Assembly: GCA_009746045.1 (NCBI GenBank) | Contig: RPFO01000027.1 | Location: 2,268,202-2,332,201, forward strand | Reading direction: 5' to 3' | Source of the DNA: Mesostigma viride | Lineage: Eukaryota; Streptophyta; Mesostigmatophyceae; Mesostigmatales; Mesostigmataceae | DNA length: 64,000 nt | Shown: positions 38,284-49,192 of the stretch, piece after piece | Layout: the number at the start of each line of letters is the position of its first letter | Numbering within the stretch: position 1 is the stretch's first letter | Notes under the pieces: generated by a model | The model's input: only the letters and a program-made list of their open reading frames with translations | What the model was told of the DNA's origin: nothing | Database searches by the model: none | Translations under genes and position numbers: made by a program

Positions 38284-41200
38284 GGGGGCGTGGGACTGAT
38301 ATTAAGGGGAGGTGGCACCCCAAAAACCTTAAAATTTGACCCATGCTAATATCACTTGAAATTCATTTGCACAATGCTGAGTTATGATTGGGGGCACTAA
38401 ATAACATCTCTAGTGAGTTGTCCATGCACTTGTTGGGGGTACTACCCCCATATATACGCCAATAATGCGCTATAAATAGCAAAAGACGCTAATTAGGGCT
38501 GGGTATGCCCCAGCCAATTCACTTATTTGTTGGCTACCAAAAATCAAGGTCATATAGTTCCCTGAGTTTGTAGCTTGCTGAGCTATTTACATCATGGAAA
38601 TGGCAAAACCTTGAACAGTTATTAATTTTCCCGCAAAACAGGTCATTTTTTACCGGACATTGGGAATAAACATGTCATAAACACTTCCGATAAGGCCACA
38701 AAATCAACAAAAATTCCGGCTAACAGGGGGACAGCGGTGTTCCAAGTCCCAGGTCATTCCGACAAGTCTAGCTCAAGTTATTGCGTCAGACGTGTTTTCA
38801 GAAAAATGCCCGCTAAAACAGAAAATGTCACTATATCAGCCCTTGTAAGCATCCTGCACAAGGCAGGCAGGGCAAAACCAATCCCCCTTGGGCTTCTTAG
38901 TCAACGGGGGGTCAGCGCAGCACCCATGCAGTCCTCCCTTGCACCCGAATGTGCTGCACAGCAGGAAAGGACACCGTCAATTTCATCGGGGACGCACATG
39001 CAAGGCAAGGAATATCATCACATCATTCTCATCATCACTACTACCTTCCCCATCGTCCTCCTGCCCCTCCCTTTGCATCACGTCGTGGCAGCCACCCTTA
39101 AAACAGGTCATTCCGACAAGTCTAGCTCAAGTAATAAGGTTATGCGTGCTAAAACCTGAACATAAGCTTAAGGGGGGTTTTCTTTGTATACATGGCCACT
39201 TAGGCATGATGTTTTCCATCCAAAAAGCCAGAAAGCATGCCCCACTCGATCACAAAACATAAGCAAACGGCTAGGCACCACATCTGCCCTCACCTGCCCT
39301 CGGCATGGCCAACCTTGCCAGCGCAAGCATAGCAACACGATCGCTAGGCATACATGCCAAGAGAGCATACACTATACTCTACCCAAGGTTACCTTGTAAA
39401 CATCATGCCAAGAACTCAGCAAATCTATGATCAAAAGCACATATAATTAACTCTAGCACACTGATGACGACACATGCTCAAGGTTGGGGGTCACTGTGGC
39501 ACGCACAGATGGGTTTCCTAGACGACCACTCACCACCTGACAAGGCGCTAAGGACCACTCAGAAAGCAAGTAAACACAATCACACTTTACATGCCATCAA
39601 CATGGATCAAATCCATGCTGAATATGTTATGAAGTACAAAGGGGTGGCCACGCACCTCATACTCCTTCACCGTCCCTCGAGCATGGCCAGCCTTATAAGT
39701 ACGCGAATAGCAATTATGATGATGGCACTAACATGCATTACCAGCATTCTCTATGTTTCTCCCAGGTTAGAGTGTAAGGGTTATGCCAACCAAGCTTACC
39801 AACACAGCAACAACTCCTTAACTGCCCTACCCGACATGGGCAACAAACTGGAACTATGGAGGGCAAGGAACCAAGGAGATCATGGCATACAAAGCTTGCA
39901 TGCAGTCAACCATGTCAACCATGGTTGGCTCAGCACATTGCTGTCTTGTCACATCATCATAACAAGGAAAGCTCAAGTAAACCAATGATGGCAGCTATCT
40001 ACATGCAGTCACACAAATGCAATATCTCCAACATGATCGTCGATAAAAAAACTTCCTTCCCTGCACGATAAAGTGCAAAGAAACCAGTGGCGGCCGTTCA
40101 GCTTCTGACCGCTGTGATGCCGCTGCGAGGAAAGGGTGCGTCACTATCACACAACAAGAAGCGTCCATACGCACAACATCCTTGCCAGAACACGTGCTAT
40201 GAAATCCCTTACGCCTTCCCTAGGATCTATCGGTTGAGACTGAAGCGGATTTGATCAAGACATCAACGAAAAGAAGCTAAAGCTGCCAGGTATTCGTCAA
40301 CACGACGGCGAGCAACGGAGAGTTAACTGGCGGAAACTGACCAAAACGAACGCAAAAAACTTCGAACGATGAGCTCTTCGAAGAAAGAACTGATAGTAGA
40401 TAACAGTCGCCACAAATCTATACCTTGCCCTCGTAGATCCCTCGCCCAGGCGCGCAACAACTGCCGTTCTTCCATGGAAGGTTCCGACATGCACTGCGCA
40501 GGCCTCAAGAAATACTTACCGAGAATGGCCGAAAATGTAGCAAAAAGCACCCGTTCGGTTTAGAATTCGATGCTACCGATATGAATGCATCCTTCACGGT
40601 CAAAAAGACCCCCAAAACAGAGAATTTACTGCCGCAATCACGAATTCTATTTTATTCCGCGCGACCAAAAAATGCAGATTACCCCCCATGCCGACGGCAG
40701 TAAAAGAAAGCAGCGGTATTGTAAACCAGCCACTTGCCGCCGCAACCCAACATCATTAAATCATCGTCTTCAACATCCAAGCATTTTTTTTGCATTTCTC
40801 TAGCCCTACATTGCTAGTTTCGCCTAAACGCAGTCGCCATGGCCACTTCCGCAAGTGGTGCGCGCACGGAGCACCCACTTTTCACGGTACGGCCGGTGCC
40901 GCGAATTTTTTCGCGCGGAAAATATTCGGCGCGCCACGTCCCCTTAAGTTAGACAATTATATCTGTCCATGTGACAGTGTGCAAGGGTGCATAACAATCA
41001 GTGCATGGCTGGTTATCGCGAGGTCATGTTTTGCCTGGCATGGTCCCTCTAATGATGACTCTATGTCATAAATGTCCCTCACTATAACGACTCAATGAGA
41101 ATGTGTTATAATTTTTCATTTTAAGTTAGACATGTATGATGTCAATGAGGCACCCATGAATATACTTAGTTGTCTCTTTTATACAGTCACATGATGTGTT

Positions 41201-41290
41201 CCCACGTACCATGCTGAAATAAATTATGTGCATGCTTAAATATTGTCAAGGCAAGCAGCAATTAATAAACGCTTAGCTGCAATTTGTGAA
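38284..41290. other. Right half of the TIR element without a confident gene
   Basis: The direct repeat CAGGTCATTCCGACAAGTCT (then AGCTCAAG) occurs at 38750 and 39104. The region is AT-rich and contains no long protein-like frame. A minus-strand exon candidate at 40493-40424 is listed separately. The remainder may be 3' sequence, introns of a minus-strand gene or non-coding cargo. Confidence 0.4.
40424..40493 (-). CDS. Candidate exon of a minus-strand gene in the TIR element
   Basis: Between an acceptor (CTGCGCAG) and a donor (CAAG|GTATAG), the minus strand encodes MSEPSMEERQLLRAWARDLR. Just upstream (about 40540-40515), another stretch ends in a consensus donor GTAAGT. Good splice signals and protein-like composition suggest a 5' exon. 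I could not extend the gene downstream and recognise no family. Confidence 0.25.
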
Positions 41291-41299
41291 TGCTTACAT

Positions 41300-41935
41300 G
41301 TGTATAGTTAGACAACTACAATGTCAATACAATTCTGCAAAGATGTGTCTTTACATGCAATATGAGGCGCCATGGTGGTGTCACGGTGTCACGGTGTCAC
41401 GGTGTCACGGTGTCACGGTGTCACGGTGTCACGGAGTCACGGTGTCCAGGTCATCTAGGGCAACCTTGTCATTATCAAATAGACATATAATCCCCATTAC
41501 TTAATCACTAAATGTGCAAAGATGTGTGTTTACATGCAATATGAGGCGCCATGGTGGTGTCACGGTGTCACGGTGTCACGGTGTCACGGTGTCACGGAGT
41601 CACGGTGTCCAGGTCATCTAGGGCAACCTTGTCATTATCAAATAGACATATAATCCCCATTACTTAATCACTAAATGTGCAAAGATGTGTGTTTACATGC
41701 AATATGAGGCGCCATGGTGGTGTCACGGTGTCACGGTGTCACGGTGTCACGGTGTCACGGTGTCACGGTGTCACGTTGTCCAGGTCATCTAGGGCAACCT
41801 TGTCATCATCAAATAGACATATAATCCCCATTACTTAATCACTAAATGTGCAAAGATGTGTGTTTACATGCAATATGAGGCGCCATGGTGGTGTCACGGT
41901 GTCACGGTGTCACGGTGTCACGGTGTCACAGGTCC
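41300..41935 (-). repeat. Right subterminal array of GGTGTCAC octamers, about 4 higher-order units
   Basis: Each unit of about 160-175 bp has (GGTGTCAC)n followed by GGTGTCCAGGTCATCTAGGG, CAACCTTGTCATTATCAAAT, AATCCCCATTACTTAATCAC and TTTACATGCAATATGAGGCG. The octamer is the reverse complement of that in the left array, but the spacer sequences are unrelated. Confidence 0.92.
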
Positions 41936-42018
41936 TATGAACTTCCCCTTCCTCAAAGACTTTAGTTGAGATGTTAGATGCATAGAAATGCAACTTTGAA
42001 AAATGAAGTACAAATGGC

Positions 42019-42053
42019 GTGCTCTAGTACAAATCCATATTAGGCTAGGGAAT
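42019..42053 (-). repeat. Right terminal inverted repeat
   Basis: Read on the minus strand from 42053 it begins ATTCCCTAGCCTAATATGGA, matching the left end with one mismatch in 35. Confidence 0.85.
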
Positions 42054-42081
42054 TTCACCTGCTCTCATGACAGTGCGGGCA

Positions 42082-42591
42082 ATTCATTCATTCATTCATT
42101 CATTCATTCATTCATTCATTCATTCATTCATTCATTCATTCATTCATTCATTCATTCATTCATTCATTCATTCATTCATTCATTCATTCATTCATTCATT
42201 CATTCATTCATTCATTCATTCATTCATTCATTCATTCATTCATTCATTCATTCATTCATTCATTCATTCATTCATTCATTCATTCATTCATTCATTCATT
42301 CATTCATTCATTCATTCATTCATTCATTCATTCATTCATTCATTCATTCATTCATTCATTCATTCATTCATTCATTCATTCATTCATTCATTCATTCATT
42401 AATAAGCAGGTGACTGCGTCACGTGGGTGCCAATACAGAGTAAAGGAACCTTCAACCCTATATACACAGCGAGAAGGAGGGAGGGCGCCCTATAGTAGCT
42501 TCTCTCACTGCCGCAAGTGGGCAGGCCACAGAGCGCTCTCTCCACAGCACATTTGGTGCCGGGGCGCAACACTGTTGGTGCAATACAACCA
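42082..42591 (-). mobile_element. LINE 3' end with a (ATTC)n tail of about 320 bp
   Basis: 42406-42591, on the minus strand, matches the retroposon end at 13380-13560, including GGGCGCCCTCCCTCCT and CCCACGTGACGCAGTCACCT. It is followed by TATTAATGAATGAATG and an uninterrupted (AATG)n tract down to 42082. The tract sits where the LINE tail should be, so it is an expanded tail. The encoded SFIHSFIH frames are artefacts. Confidence 0.8.
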
Positions 42592-43223
42592 TTAATTCAT
42601 TAATTAATTCATTAAACTTGTGCTCGGACCCGTTGGGGAGTCACGGAGCATTAACCCCGATGGATGGATGGATGGATGGATGGATGGATGGATGGATGGA
42701 TGGATGGATGGATGGATGGATGGATGGATGGATGGATGGATGGATGGATGGATGGATGGATGGATGGATGGATGGATGGATGTCCAGATGGATGGATGGA
42801 TGGATGGATGGATGGATGGATGGATGGATGGATGGATGGATGGATGGATGGATGGATGGATGGATGGATGGATGGATGGATGGATGGATGGATGGATGGA
42901 TGGATGGATGGATGGATGGATGGATGGATGGATGGATGGATGGATGGATGGATGGATGGATGGATGGATGGATGGATGGATGGATGGATGGATGGATGGA
43001 TGGATGGATGGATGGATGGATGGATGGATGGATGGATGGATGGATGGATGGATGGATGGATGGATGGATGGATGTCCAGATGGATGGATGGATGGATGGA
43101 TGGATGGATGGATGGATGGATGGATGGATGGATGGATGGATGGATGGATGGATGGATGGATGGATGGATGGATGGATGGATGGATGGATGGATGGATGGA
43201 TGGATGGATGGATGGATGGATGG
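42592..43223 (-). mobile_element. LINE 3' UTR remnant with (GATG)n expansion of about 560 bp
   Basis: The 3' hairpin region and tail (42592-42655: TTGGGGAGTCACGGAGCATT, TTAATTCATTAATTAATTC) match those at 43224-43275. The rest of the copy, up to 43223, is (GATG)n with two identical interruptions (TGTCCAGATGG at about 42781 and 43073). The interruptions are about 292 bp apart and indicate an internal duplication. Confidence 0.8.
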
Positions 43224-44994
43224 ATTAATTAATTAATTAGACTCGTGCTCCCGTTGGGGAGTCACGGAGCATTAACCCCGATGGATGGATGGATGGGTGC
43301 AAACAGTCCTACCGGTCTAATCTATCTACATCGGCTACATACTATATCTTTCTAACAGCATTCTAACGACAACATCTATCTAGGCAGCCGCACGCTGCCC
43401 TAGGGGAGCTATCTGGCGTGCCTCCCACGGGATTGCACACGCGGGCGCTTCCCCACTGGGGGGGGCTCGTTGTCCTCTATGACCTGGGCCCACTTGGCCT
43501 TGTCCATCATCTTCTTCCAAATCACAGAGAGGCCTAGGCCCCCCATGTCCTCTACTAGCTGTTCTTTGAAGGTGCGGGCCTTGCGGCGTCTAACATCACT
43601 GGGCCCAGCCCACGTCAGGAGGTGCCGGCCAGGCTGGGCTGGTCGCAGTCCTGCGGGGGGGCCACGTGAGGTGTCTACCTGGTTGGTGCGAGCTAGATGC
43701 CCTACTAGCTGCAGCCTGCAGGCGTCGTTGCTTAATGGTGCTGGTGATATAGGGCATGCCCTGGTACAGGTCCTCATTGCGGACATGAGCAGCATATCCT
43801 ACTCTGAAAATGGAACGCAGCATGCTGGTGACCGCGCCGTCCAGCTTGCGGGCCAGGTCGGCGGTGAGGGTCCACGTCTCGGCCCCATACGTGAGAACAG
43901 GAAGGACGAGGACCTCAAGTGAACAGGTCCTGTTTCTCAATCTTGCCCAGGGGCTTGCGCCACAGGGCCCGGTACTGGCGTAAAGTGTGCCAGGCGAGGG
44001 AGATGCGATGGTCCACATCGACCTCGCAGCTGGGGAGCAGGCTGCCTAGCAGCTTAACGCGGTCCCGATACAGGACTCGAGAGCCGTCTAGGAGATAGAG
44101 GGGCGGCGGTGAGTTGGTGAGCCCAACCGCCAGGGCCTCTGTCTTCTTGCTGACCTCAAGCCCCACTGCACGGGCCTCGAGAGCCAGGCAGTCAAGCCAT
44201 GTCTGCACGTGCTCAGTGTCCTCGAAGAGGGTGGTGTCGTCTGCGTAGATGATGACTGCCAGCCGAATCTCCGTGTCCGCACCGCCATGCCAGAATTTGT
44301 TAGCAACCTGCACTCCTGGTTCCCTGCCCACGATGCGGGCAAATCGCTTGCGCGCCTGAATCATTACGTATTCGACAACAATAATGAACAGGTAGGGCGA
44401 CAGCACGCAGCCCTGCCACACACCCTTCTGTAAAGGGCATGGGGGCGTGGTCCCGTAAGAAGTGCGCACCGAAGTGGTGGACCCTTCATACAGGTTGCGG
44501 ATGACAGCAATCAGGGGGCGGGGGATCCGGAACAACTCGAGGATGTCCCAAAGCGCATGCAGGCCAGAAAACCGAATCGAAGGCTTTGATGAAGTCCACC
44601 AGCACAAGGTGCAAAGGGGACTCACCAGGCTGAAGGCGTTGCAGTTCCTCCACCAGTCGGCGAGTAGCGAAGAGCGCCTGTACTGTGTTGCGACCTGAAC
44701 GGAAGCCGTGCTGAGTCTCGCTGAGGTGACCGTCCAGGGCCGTGCGCGGCCGGTTCAGGATGAGCCGCATAAGAAGCTTGAGGGGGGCACTTTGAATGCA
44801 TACCCCTCTGTAGTTGCCGGGGTCGGCAGGCGACCCCTTGTTCTTGTACAGCATCGTGCGAAAACTGTGTTGCCAGGCCGCAGGAGGTGGTTGCGACGAC
44901 AGCAGAAGGCGGTTGCAGATGTCCCGGAAGAGCAGCATAACACCTGTGTCCTCGAATTCGGCTGCAAGTTTTACAACTGCCGAGTCTATCACGA
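43224..44994 (-). mobile_element. LINE with reverse transcriptase, 5'-truncated, best-preserved minus copy
   Basis: On the minus strand from 44994: RDICNRLLLSSQPPPAAWQH, KGSPADPGNYRGVCIQSAPL, SETQHGFRSGRNTVQALFAT, LVDFIKAFDSVFW, then in another frame GVWQGCVLSPYLFIIVVEYV, AVIIYADDTTLFEDTEHVQT (intact YADD) and TYGAETWTLTADLARKLDGA. The C-terminal region (HLARTNQVDTS, SVIWKKMMDKAKWAQVIEDN) ends near 43409. The 3' UTR has CCGGTAGGACTGTTTGCACC, three CATC units, a hairpin at 43245-43271 and the tail at 43224-43240. Frameshifts near 44560 and 43910 inactivate it. It is a sister family of the plus-strand copies at 2408-4632. Confidence 0.88.
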
Positions 44995-44995
44995 A

Positions 44996-45445
44996 AAGTC
45001 CACAGGTGGCGTTGATGAAGTCCATGGACCAGCACAAGGTGCAGAGGGGACTCACCAGGCTGAAGGCGGTGCAGTTCTTCCACAAGGCGGCGAGTAGCGA
45101 AGAGCGCTTGTACTCTGTTGCGGCCTGGACGGATGCCGTGCTGATACAACCATGCAATACCACAGGTAGGCTGACGCATAGCTTACCATGTGCGGGCAGC
45201 TAGATGGCTGGCAAAGAGGAGGAGGCGGTGTCGGATGGTACGGGTGACAAGAGGGAGCTCGCAGTAGAGCTCGGCCCGGGTACGGCGCTCTTCGTAGCGG
45301 ACGATGAGGATGTGACGGAGCATTCGAGTGACAGTGCCGTCAAGCTGCTTGCTCAGCGCCTGGTACGTCCAGGGTCAACGCCTTGCAGCCGAATTAAAAG
45401 GAGGATGCTGAGGACAAGGGCCTTGAACAGTCCGTCCAATACCGT
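44996..45445 (-). pseudogene. Two further LINE ORF2 fragments
   Basis: 44996-45175 repeats the GRNRVQALFATRRLVEELHR, QPGESPLHLVLV segment already present at 44575-44720, so it belongs to a separate copy. 45181-45440 encodes an ORF2 C-terminal piece on the minus strand in shifted frames (LDGTVTRMLRHILIV, RTIRHRRLLLFASHLA). The copies are nested or abutting. Confidence 0.65.
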
Positions 45446-45448
45446 CGT

Positions 45449-45575
45449 GCAGTACCACCAATGCAATACCATTCAAATCACCAATATCGCTGGAGGCATA
45501 CCTCTTATTTAATTTCGCCATGCCTCTTTCCAACTCCGAATCCAACTCCAACTCCGAGTTTTTCACCGACTAGGG
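45449..45575. repeat. Dispersed repeat shared with 29737-29880
   Basis: CAGTACCACCAATGCAATAC, CATTCAAATCACC, GCTGGAGGCATACCTC and CCTCTTTCCAACTCCGAATC match the left copy with indels. Nature unknown; the position upstream of minus-strand LINE fragments is shared. Confidence 0.65.
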
Positions 45576-46019
45576 CCTCTGGCATGATTCCGCGGCTAAA
45601 TGGGTCTCCTAATCCGAAGGTTCATCCCAAGCTACAGCACGACTGCGAAAAAACTCTTTACTGGAGAGCGGTGCCAGCAATTCAGAAATTGTGCTAGATG
45701 TACTACGTAGTGCGCTCCTGGTGCGTAGGAGTGCTACACACCTGTCCACTCTCGATACCGAAGGTATCGAAACGTGAAATGGGTTGCCCACGGCTGAATC
45801 TGAGCGGCCACAATTATATAGTCACAGCATGCCAGGCTTTAGAACGTCGAGCATGTAAGGCAAGTTGCAGGCCGGCGATGGGATCCAGATTGACCAAATA
45901 ATATAGCACACCCATCCATACAAGGGCATCTGCTTTCAAGTGCCCAATGGGCATAGCATGGCTTGGCTGACGTAATGACTGACATGACAAGTTGATGGTA
46001 GCTCCATTGAGGGTGATGG

Positions 46020-46081
46020 CTCGAGCTATCAAGGTCCGGATTCTTCCAGCTTTCTGGCCTGCCCTGGGTGTCTCTTTGATA
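46020..46081 (+). repeat. Dispersed short repeat, site 4
   Basis: CTCGAGCTATCAAGGTCCGG, ATTCTTCCAGCTTTCTGGCC, then GTCTCTTTGATA: an inverted, diverged copy of the element at 27741. Confidence 0.75.
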
Positions 46082-46675
46082 GCATAGTTGCCTCATTGAT
46101 AGCAGACCACTGGCATGTCAGCCATAACATGCCCAAGTACGTATATGTGGCATGACATGCAACAGGCCCCCCTGCATGGATGGCAGCACGCCAAGCCCCA
46201 CCACACACTCGCATCAACAGCCATGCGGCGCATCGTGCTGGCAACGCGTCTCACTGCACGTGATGCTCCGAGCACCACAAGATGCAATCCTTGACAAGTG
46301 CCTTGCATATACAGTCGTGCAGTGCGGCGTTTCTGGCCACCATGGCAAACACCATGCACACATAAAAAAAGCCTCGTCAAACGCCATGGCAAGCACCTTG
46401 TCAAATCACGTCTCAGTTGCCTTATGTGCGCACACACTGGCTCCGACGATCACCTGCAGTGATGGGTGATGCAGCAACAGACCCAGCGCAAGCAGCACAG
46501 GAACACGGGCACAGGGAAATGGGCACAAAGACGTCATCCGATGATCGTGAGGCCACTGCCCCCTATTGTTGTAGATATAAGCCATCATCCTTAATGTCCG
46601 TGGCTACACATATCCACCTCCATGCACTGCCATCATCCTCAACGATTCGACAAACGCGGATAAGATAACAGCAGG

Positions 46676-46737
46676 CTCGAGCTACCATGGTCCGGATTCT
46701 TCCAGATTTCTGGCCTGCGCTGGTTTTTTCTTTGATA
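46676..46737 (+). repeat. Dispersed short repeat, site 5
   Basis: CTCGAGCTACCATGGTCCGG, ATTCTTCCAGATTTCTGGCC, TGCGCTGGTT then TTTGATA: an inverted copy of the element, extending it to the CTCGAG side. Confidence 0.8.
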
Positions 46738-46849
46738 TGCTACATAACAAAATGCTCATGTTGTTTGGTTCAACATCATCAAACCATCGTGCTGCCACCC
46801 CTAAACAAGCTACTATCAGACCGTACTATGTGAATACTATACTACTACG

Positions 46850-47115
46850 ATGCCACAACACCCATTTGCTACTGCCCCACGCCCCACAACACCCATTTGC
46901 TACTGCCCCACGCCCCACAACTCCCATTTGCTTCTGCCACACGCCCCACAACACCCATTTGCTACTGCCCCACGCCCCACAACTCCCATTTGCTACTGCC
47001 ACACGCCCCACAACACCCAGCCTAGTTTGCTACTCCCACACGCCCCACAGCACCCAGCCTAGCTTGCTACTCCCACACGCTCCACAACACCCAGCCTAGC
47101 TTGCTACCCCCACAC
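46850..47115. repeat. 31-37-bp minisatellite, about 8 copies
   Basis: Units read CCACAACACCCATTTGCTAC, TGCCCCACGC; the last three change to CACCCAGCCTAGCTTGCTAC. The flanks 45580-46840 and 47116-48190 contain no gene that I can support; 47530-47780 has loose repeats around GCATGCTAGCA. Confidence 0.85.
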
Positions 47116-48193
47116 GTACCATTCTGTCCAAGGCTCCTATCGCCTGCGCCAGCTCCCTGATGGCAGCGGCTGCCTGGCGATTAAGCAGAAGAACGCGCTT
47201 GCCGGCAGTGGTGAAAAGCATAGGCACGCCGAGGAGCTCGCCACGTGCCGCCACCTGTCCGCTTTACCCCCACAAATGGCCCTTATGCGCATAGGGCACC
47301 CAAGACGTGGGCTATCCCCACGCGTAGGTAGTAGGCCATTCATTACAACGGCCAACCAACCTTCATCGCACCTAGCGCGTAGACCATTTAACAACAATGC
47401 CATCATTTAGCACGCATCATTTGGCGGGCAGGCCATCTGTTTGGGAACACCGAATGTGTTTGGGACGACTCCAGACGGTCGGCCAGAGGCTCCCATAAAG
47501 CAAGAGTGACAATGCCACGCACCAGGGGGCCACCGCGGCATCTGGTTGCTAGCATTTGTCACAGTGAAGCATCCCGCCCCTGACATGCTAGCATCCGCGC
47601 CGCATCCGCTTGTAGCCATCCATGGGATGTCACGCGAGTGGTGACGGACAGCTGGCACACGCACGGCGGCGGGTCAATAAGGGCAATGAGGCATCTCAAC
47701 CGGCAAAGGCTACCACCGTCACAAGATAGGACCACGCCCCCGGCATGCTAGCAGACGCACCGCATCACGCCCCCGGTGAGCTACGATTTCACAGGGCAAC
47801 CACCAAAGGTTCATAGTGACCAGTACAGTGACCAGGGGGTACCCTCCCATGATTTCGCAGGGCGACCGGTCCTCCCCGGATGGCAGTCCGTGCCAGCGCG
47901 ACCGTGCTGGCGCACCTTACTCCTGGAATGATTTGCTTGGGGGGTGCCCCACCTAGTGTGGGGTGCCTCGTGAGACTAGTGGGCCCAGGGTCCCATGGCC
48001 ATGACCCACCCACATTCAGCACTGTCCCCATCGATACAGTGAAGGTGTTGACATGGCAGAGTCTATGGTGGTGAGTGTCCCCCTGATGAAGGGGCGGTCC
48101 GGACTGGACTCCATTTACTGCATGGGGGCAGGGTGGCGAAGAACAACAATAGATATGAATGCTGCCGACGACGCCCACCTCAAAGTAGTGGTT

Positions 48194-49192
48194 TCAGAGG
48201 GGTGCGCCCACGCCCCCCTCGCCCTTTCCCAGCACCGCCTGCCCTTGCGCCCCCTCGCTGGCCGCCAACTGGCGCTGCCTGGCCCCCCAGAACTCGCTTC
48301 TTTCCTCCGCCACCCGCCGCACCTCCGCCCCAGTGACGTCTGCCAGGCCGGCGAGGAAAGACGTCACCCGCGCCTCCGGGTTGGCCCCCAGGGATCCTGG
48401 CGATGCGGCGGTCCCCAGGTCCTCCTGCGCTGCGCCGTGCTGGTAGCGGAGCACCGCATAGGCGAGATGGTAGAAGGAGAAGTCGGGCCACATGACGGGG
48501 AGGAAGGCGAGCACGGCACGGGACGACTGCCAGAGCAAGAAATCGCTCAGCCGTGTCTCGCCAGAGGTGCGGACGAGCAGGTCGACGGGGGGACAGCTGT
48601 CAGTGCGGAGGCAGGCGGTGAAGAGGGAAGGGTCGACGTCGGACGTGTCCAGCTGGCGTGACGCCACGCCGGCAACCAGGAGGTTTGCGGCGCGCGCCAT
48701 CTCGTCTCGTGACGTGTACGAGAAGCAGATGTTGACGACGAGCGAGGTGCCGCCGGCGCTGGATTCCATGAGCTGCGCCGCCTTGCGCTGGAGGCCAAGG
48801 GGGGCCAGGGACAGGTCGCCGACCACGCGCACACGGACGCCTTTCTGGGCCAGGCTGGGGGAGCGGAGTAGGTAGTCGAGCTTGTCCTCGGCGAGCCGCA
48901 TGAGGTAGTCGATCTCGTCTTTGGACCGTTTGAAGTTGTCGATGCTGAACGCGTAGACGCTCATGTAGCCGACGCCCAGCGCGAGCAGCCAGTCAATCGT
49001 GCGCTCCATGGAGGCGAACCCGCGGAGGTGACCCTCCAGCCGGCTCATCTTGTGCGCGTCCGCGTAGCGTCGGTTGCCGTCCATGATGATGGCGATGTGC
49101 GACGGGATGCGGCCGGCGCGCAGTACCCACGAGATGGAGGAGATCATGATGGCGTCCAACCCTTTTCCTATCCATTTCAGGGAGAAGGCCAT
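48194..49192 (-). CDS. cis-Prenyltransferase, dehydrodolichyl diphosphate synthase type
   Basis: A single uninterrupted exon of 332 residues condenses isopentenyl units onto farnesyl diphosphate to give dehydrodolichyl diphosphate, the dolichol precursor for ER protein glycosylation. Family motifs are all visible: HIAIIMDGNRRYA (32-44, catalytic Asp38), SVYAFSIDNFKR (78-89), FSYTSRDEM (157-165) and RTSGETRLSDFLLWQ (208-222). The pattern RTSGExRLSDFLLWQ and the length (human enzyme 333 residues) fit the eukaryotic DHDDS/RER2 subfamily rather than bacterial UppS. The frame is open for 63 codons upstream to 49381 but without an ATG, so the start at 49192 is preferred. The C-terminus lacks the RxG motif of NgBR/Nus1 partners. 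It is intron-less, unlike its neighbours. A low-complexity Gly/Ala tail ends it. Confidence 0.92.
   Translation of the reverse strand: MAFSLKWIGKGLDAIMISSISWVLRAGRIPSHIAIIMDGNRRYADAHKMSRLEGHLRGFASMERTIDWLLALGVGYMSVYAFSIDNFKRSKDEIDYLMRLAEDKLDYLLRSPSLAQKGVRVRVVGDLSLAPLGLQRKAAQLMESSAGGTSLVVNICFSYTSRDEMARAANLLVAGVASRQLDTSDVDPSLFTACLRTDSCPPVDLLVRTSGETRLSDFLLWQSSRAVLAFLPVMWPDFSFYHLAYAVLRYQHGAAQEDLGTAASPGSLGANPEARVTSFLAGLADVTGAEVRRVAEERSEFWGARQRQLAASEGAQGQAVLGKGEGGVGAPL

Larger units (their letters stand above)
32275..42053. mobile_element. Candidate 9.8-kb DNA transposon with terminal inverted repeats
   Basis: The left end 32275-32309 and the right end 42019-42053 are inverted copies starting ATTCCCTAGCCTAATATGGA. 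The first 29 bases are identical, then come one mismatch and five more matches. Inside each end, after about 100 bp of diverged sequence, lies a tandem array of GTGACACC, inverted at the two ends. The interior holds a transposase-like multi-exon gene (34467-38283, plus), a divergent minus-strand ORF starting at 33908, and a perfect GC-rich palindrome (33493-33597). I cannot define a target-site duplication beyond a single T. A LINE with an (ATTC)n tail landed about 25 bp outside the right end. Ends this similar imply a fairly recent or selected element. Confidence 0.75.

Noticed and set aside
32275-42053. Interpretation of the element as an LTR retrotransposon or Helitron
   Set aside because: The ends are inverted rather than direct, there is no reverse transcriptase or helicase inside, and no CTRR end was seen.
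42003-42413. Open frames encoding SFIH repeats, and MDGW frames at 42618-43236
   Set aside because: They derive from (ATTC)n and (GATG)n microsatellites at LINE ends.
47789-48178. 129-codon minus-strand frame downstream of the prenyltransferase gene
   Set aside because: It shows no domain, biased composition and repeated words (GGCATGCTAGCA) typical of intergenic repeats here.
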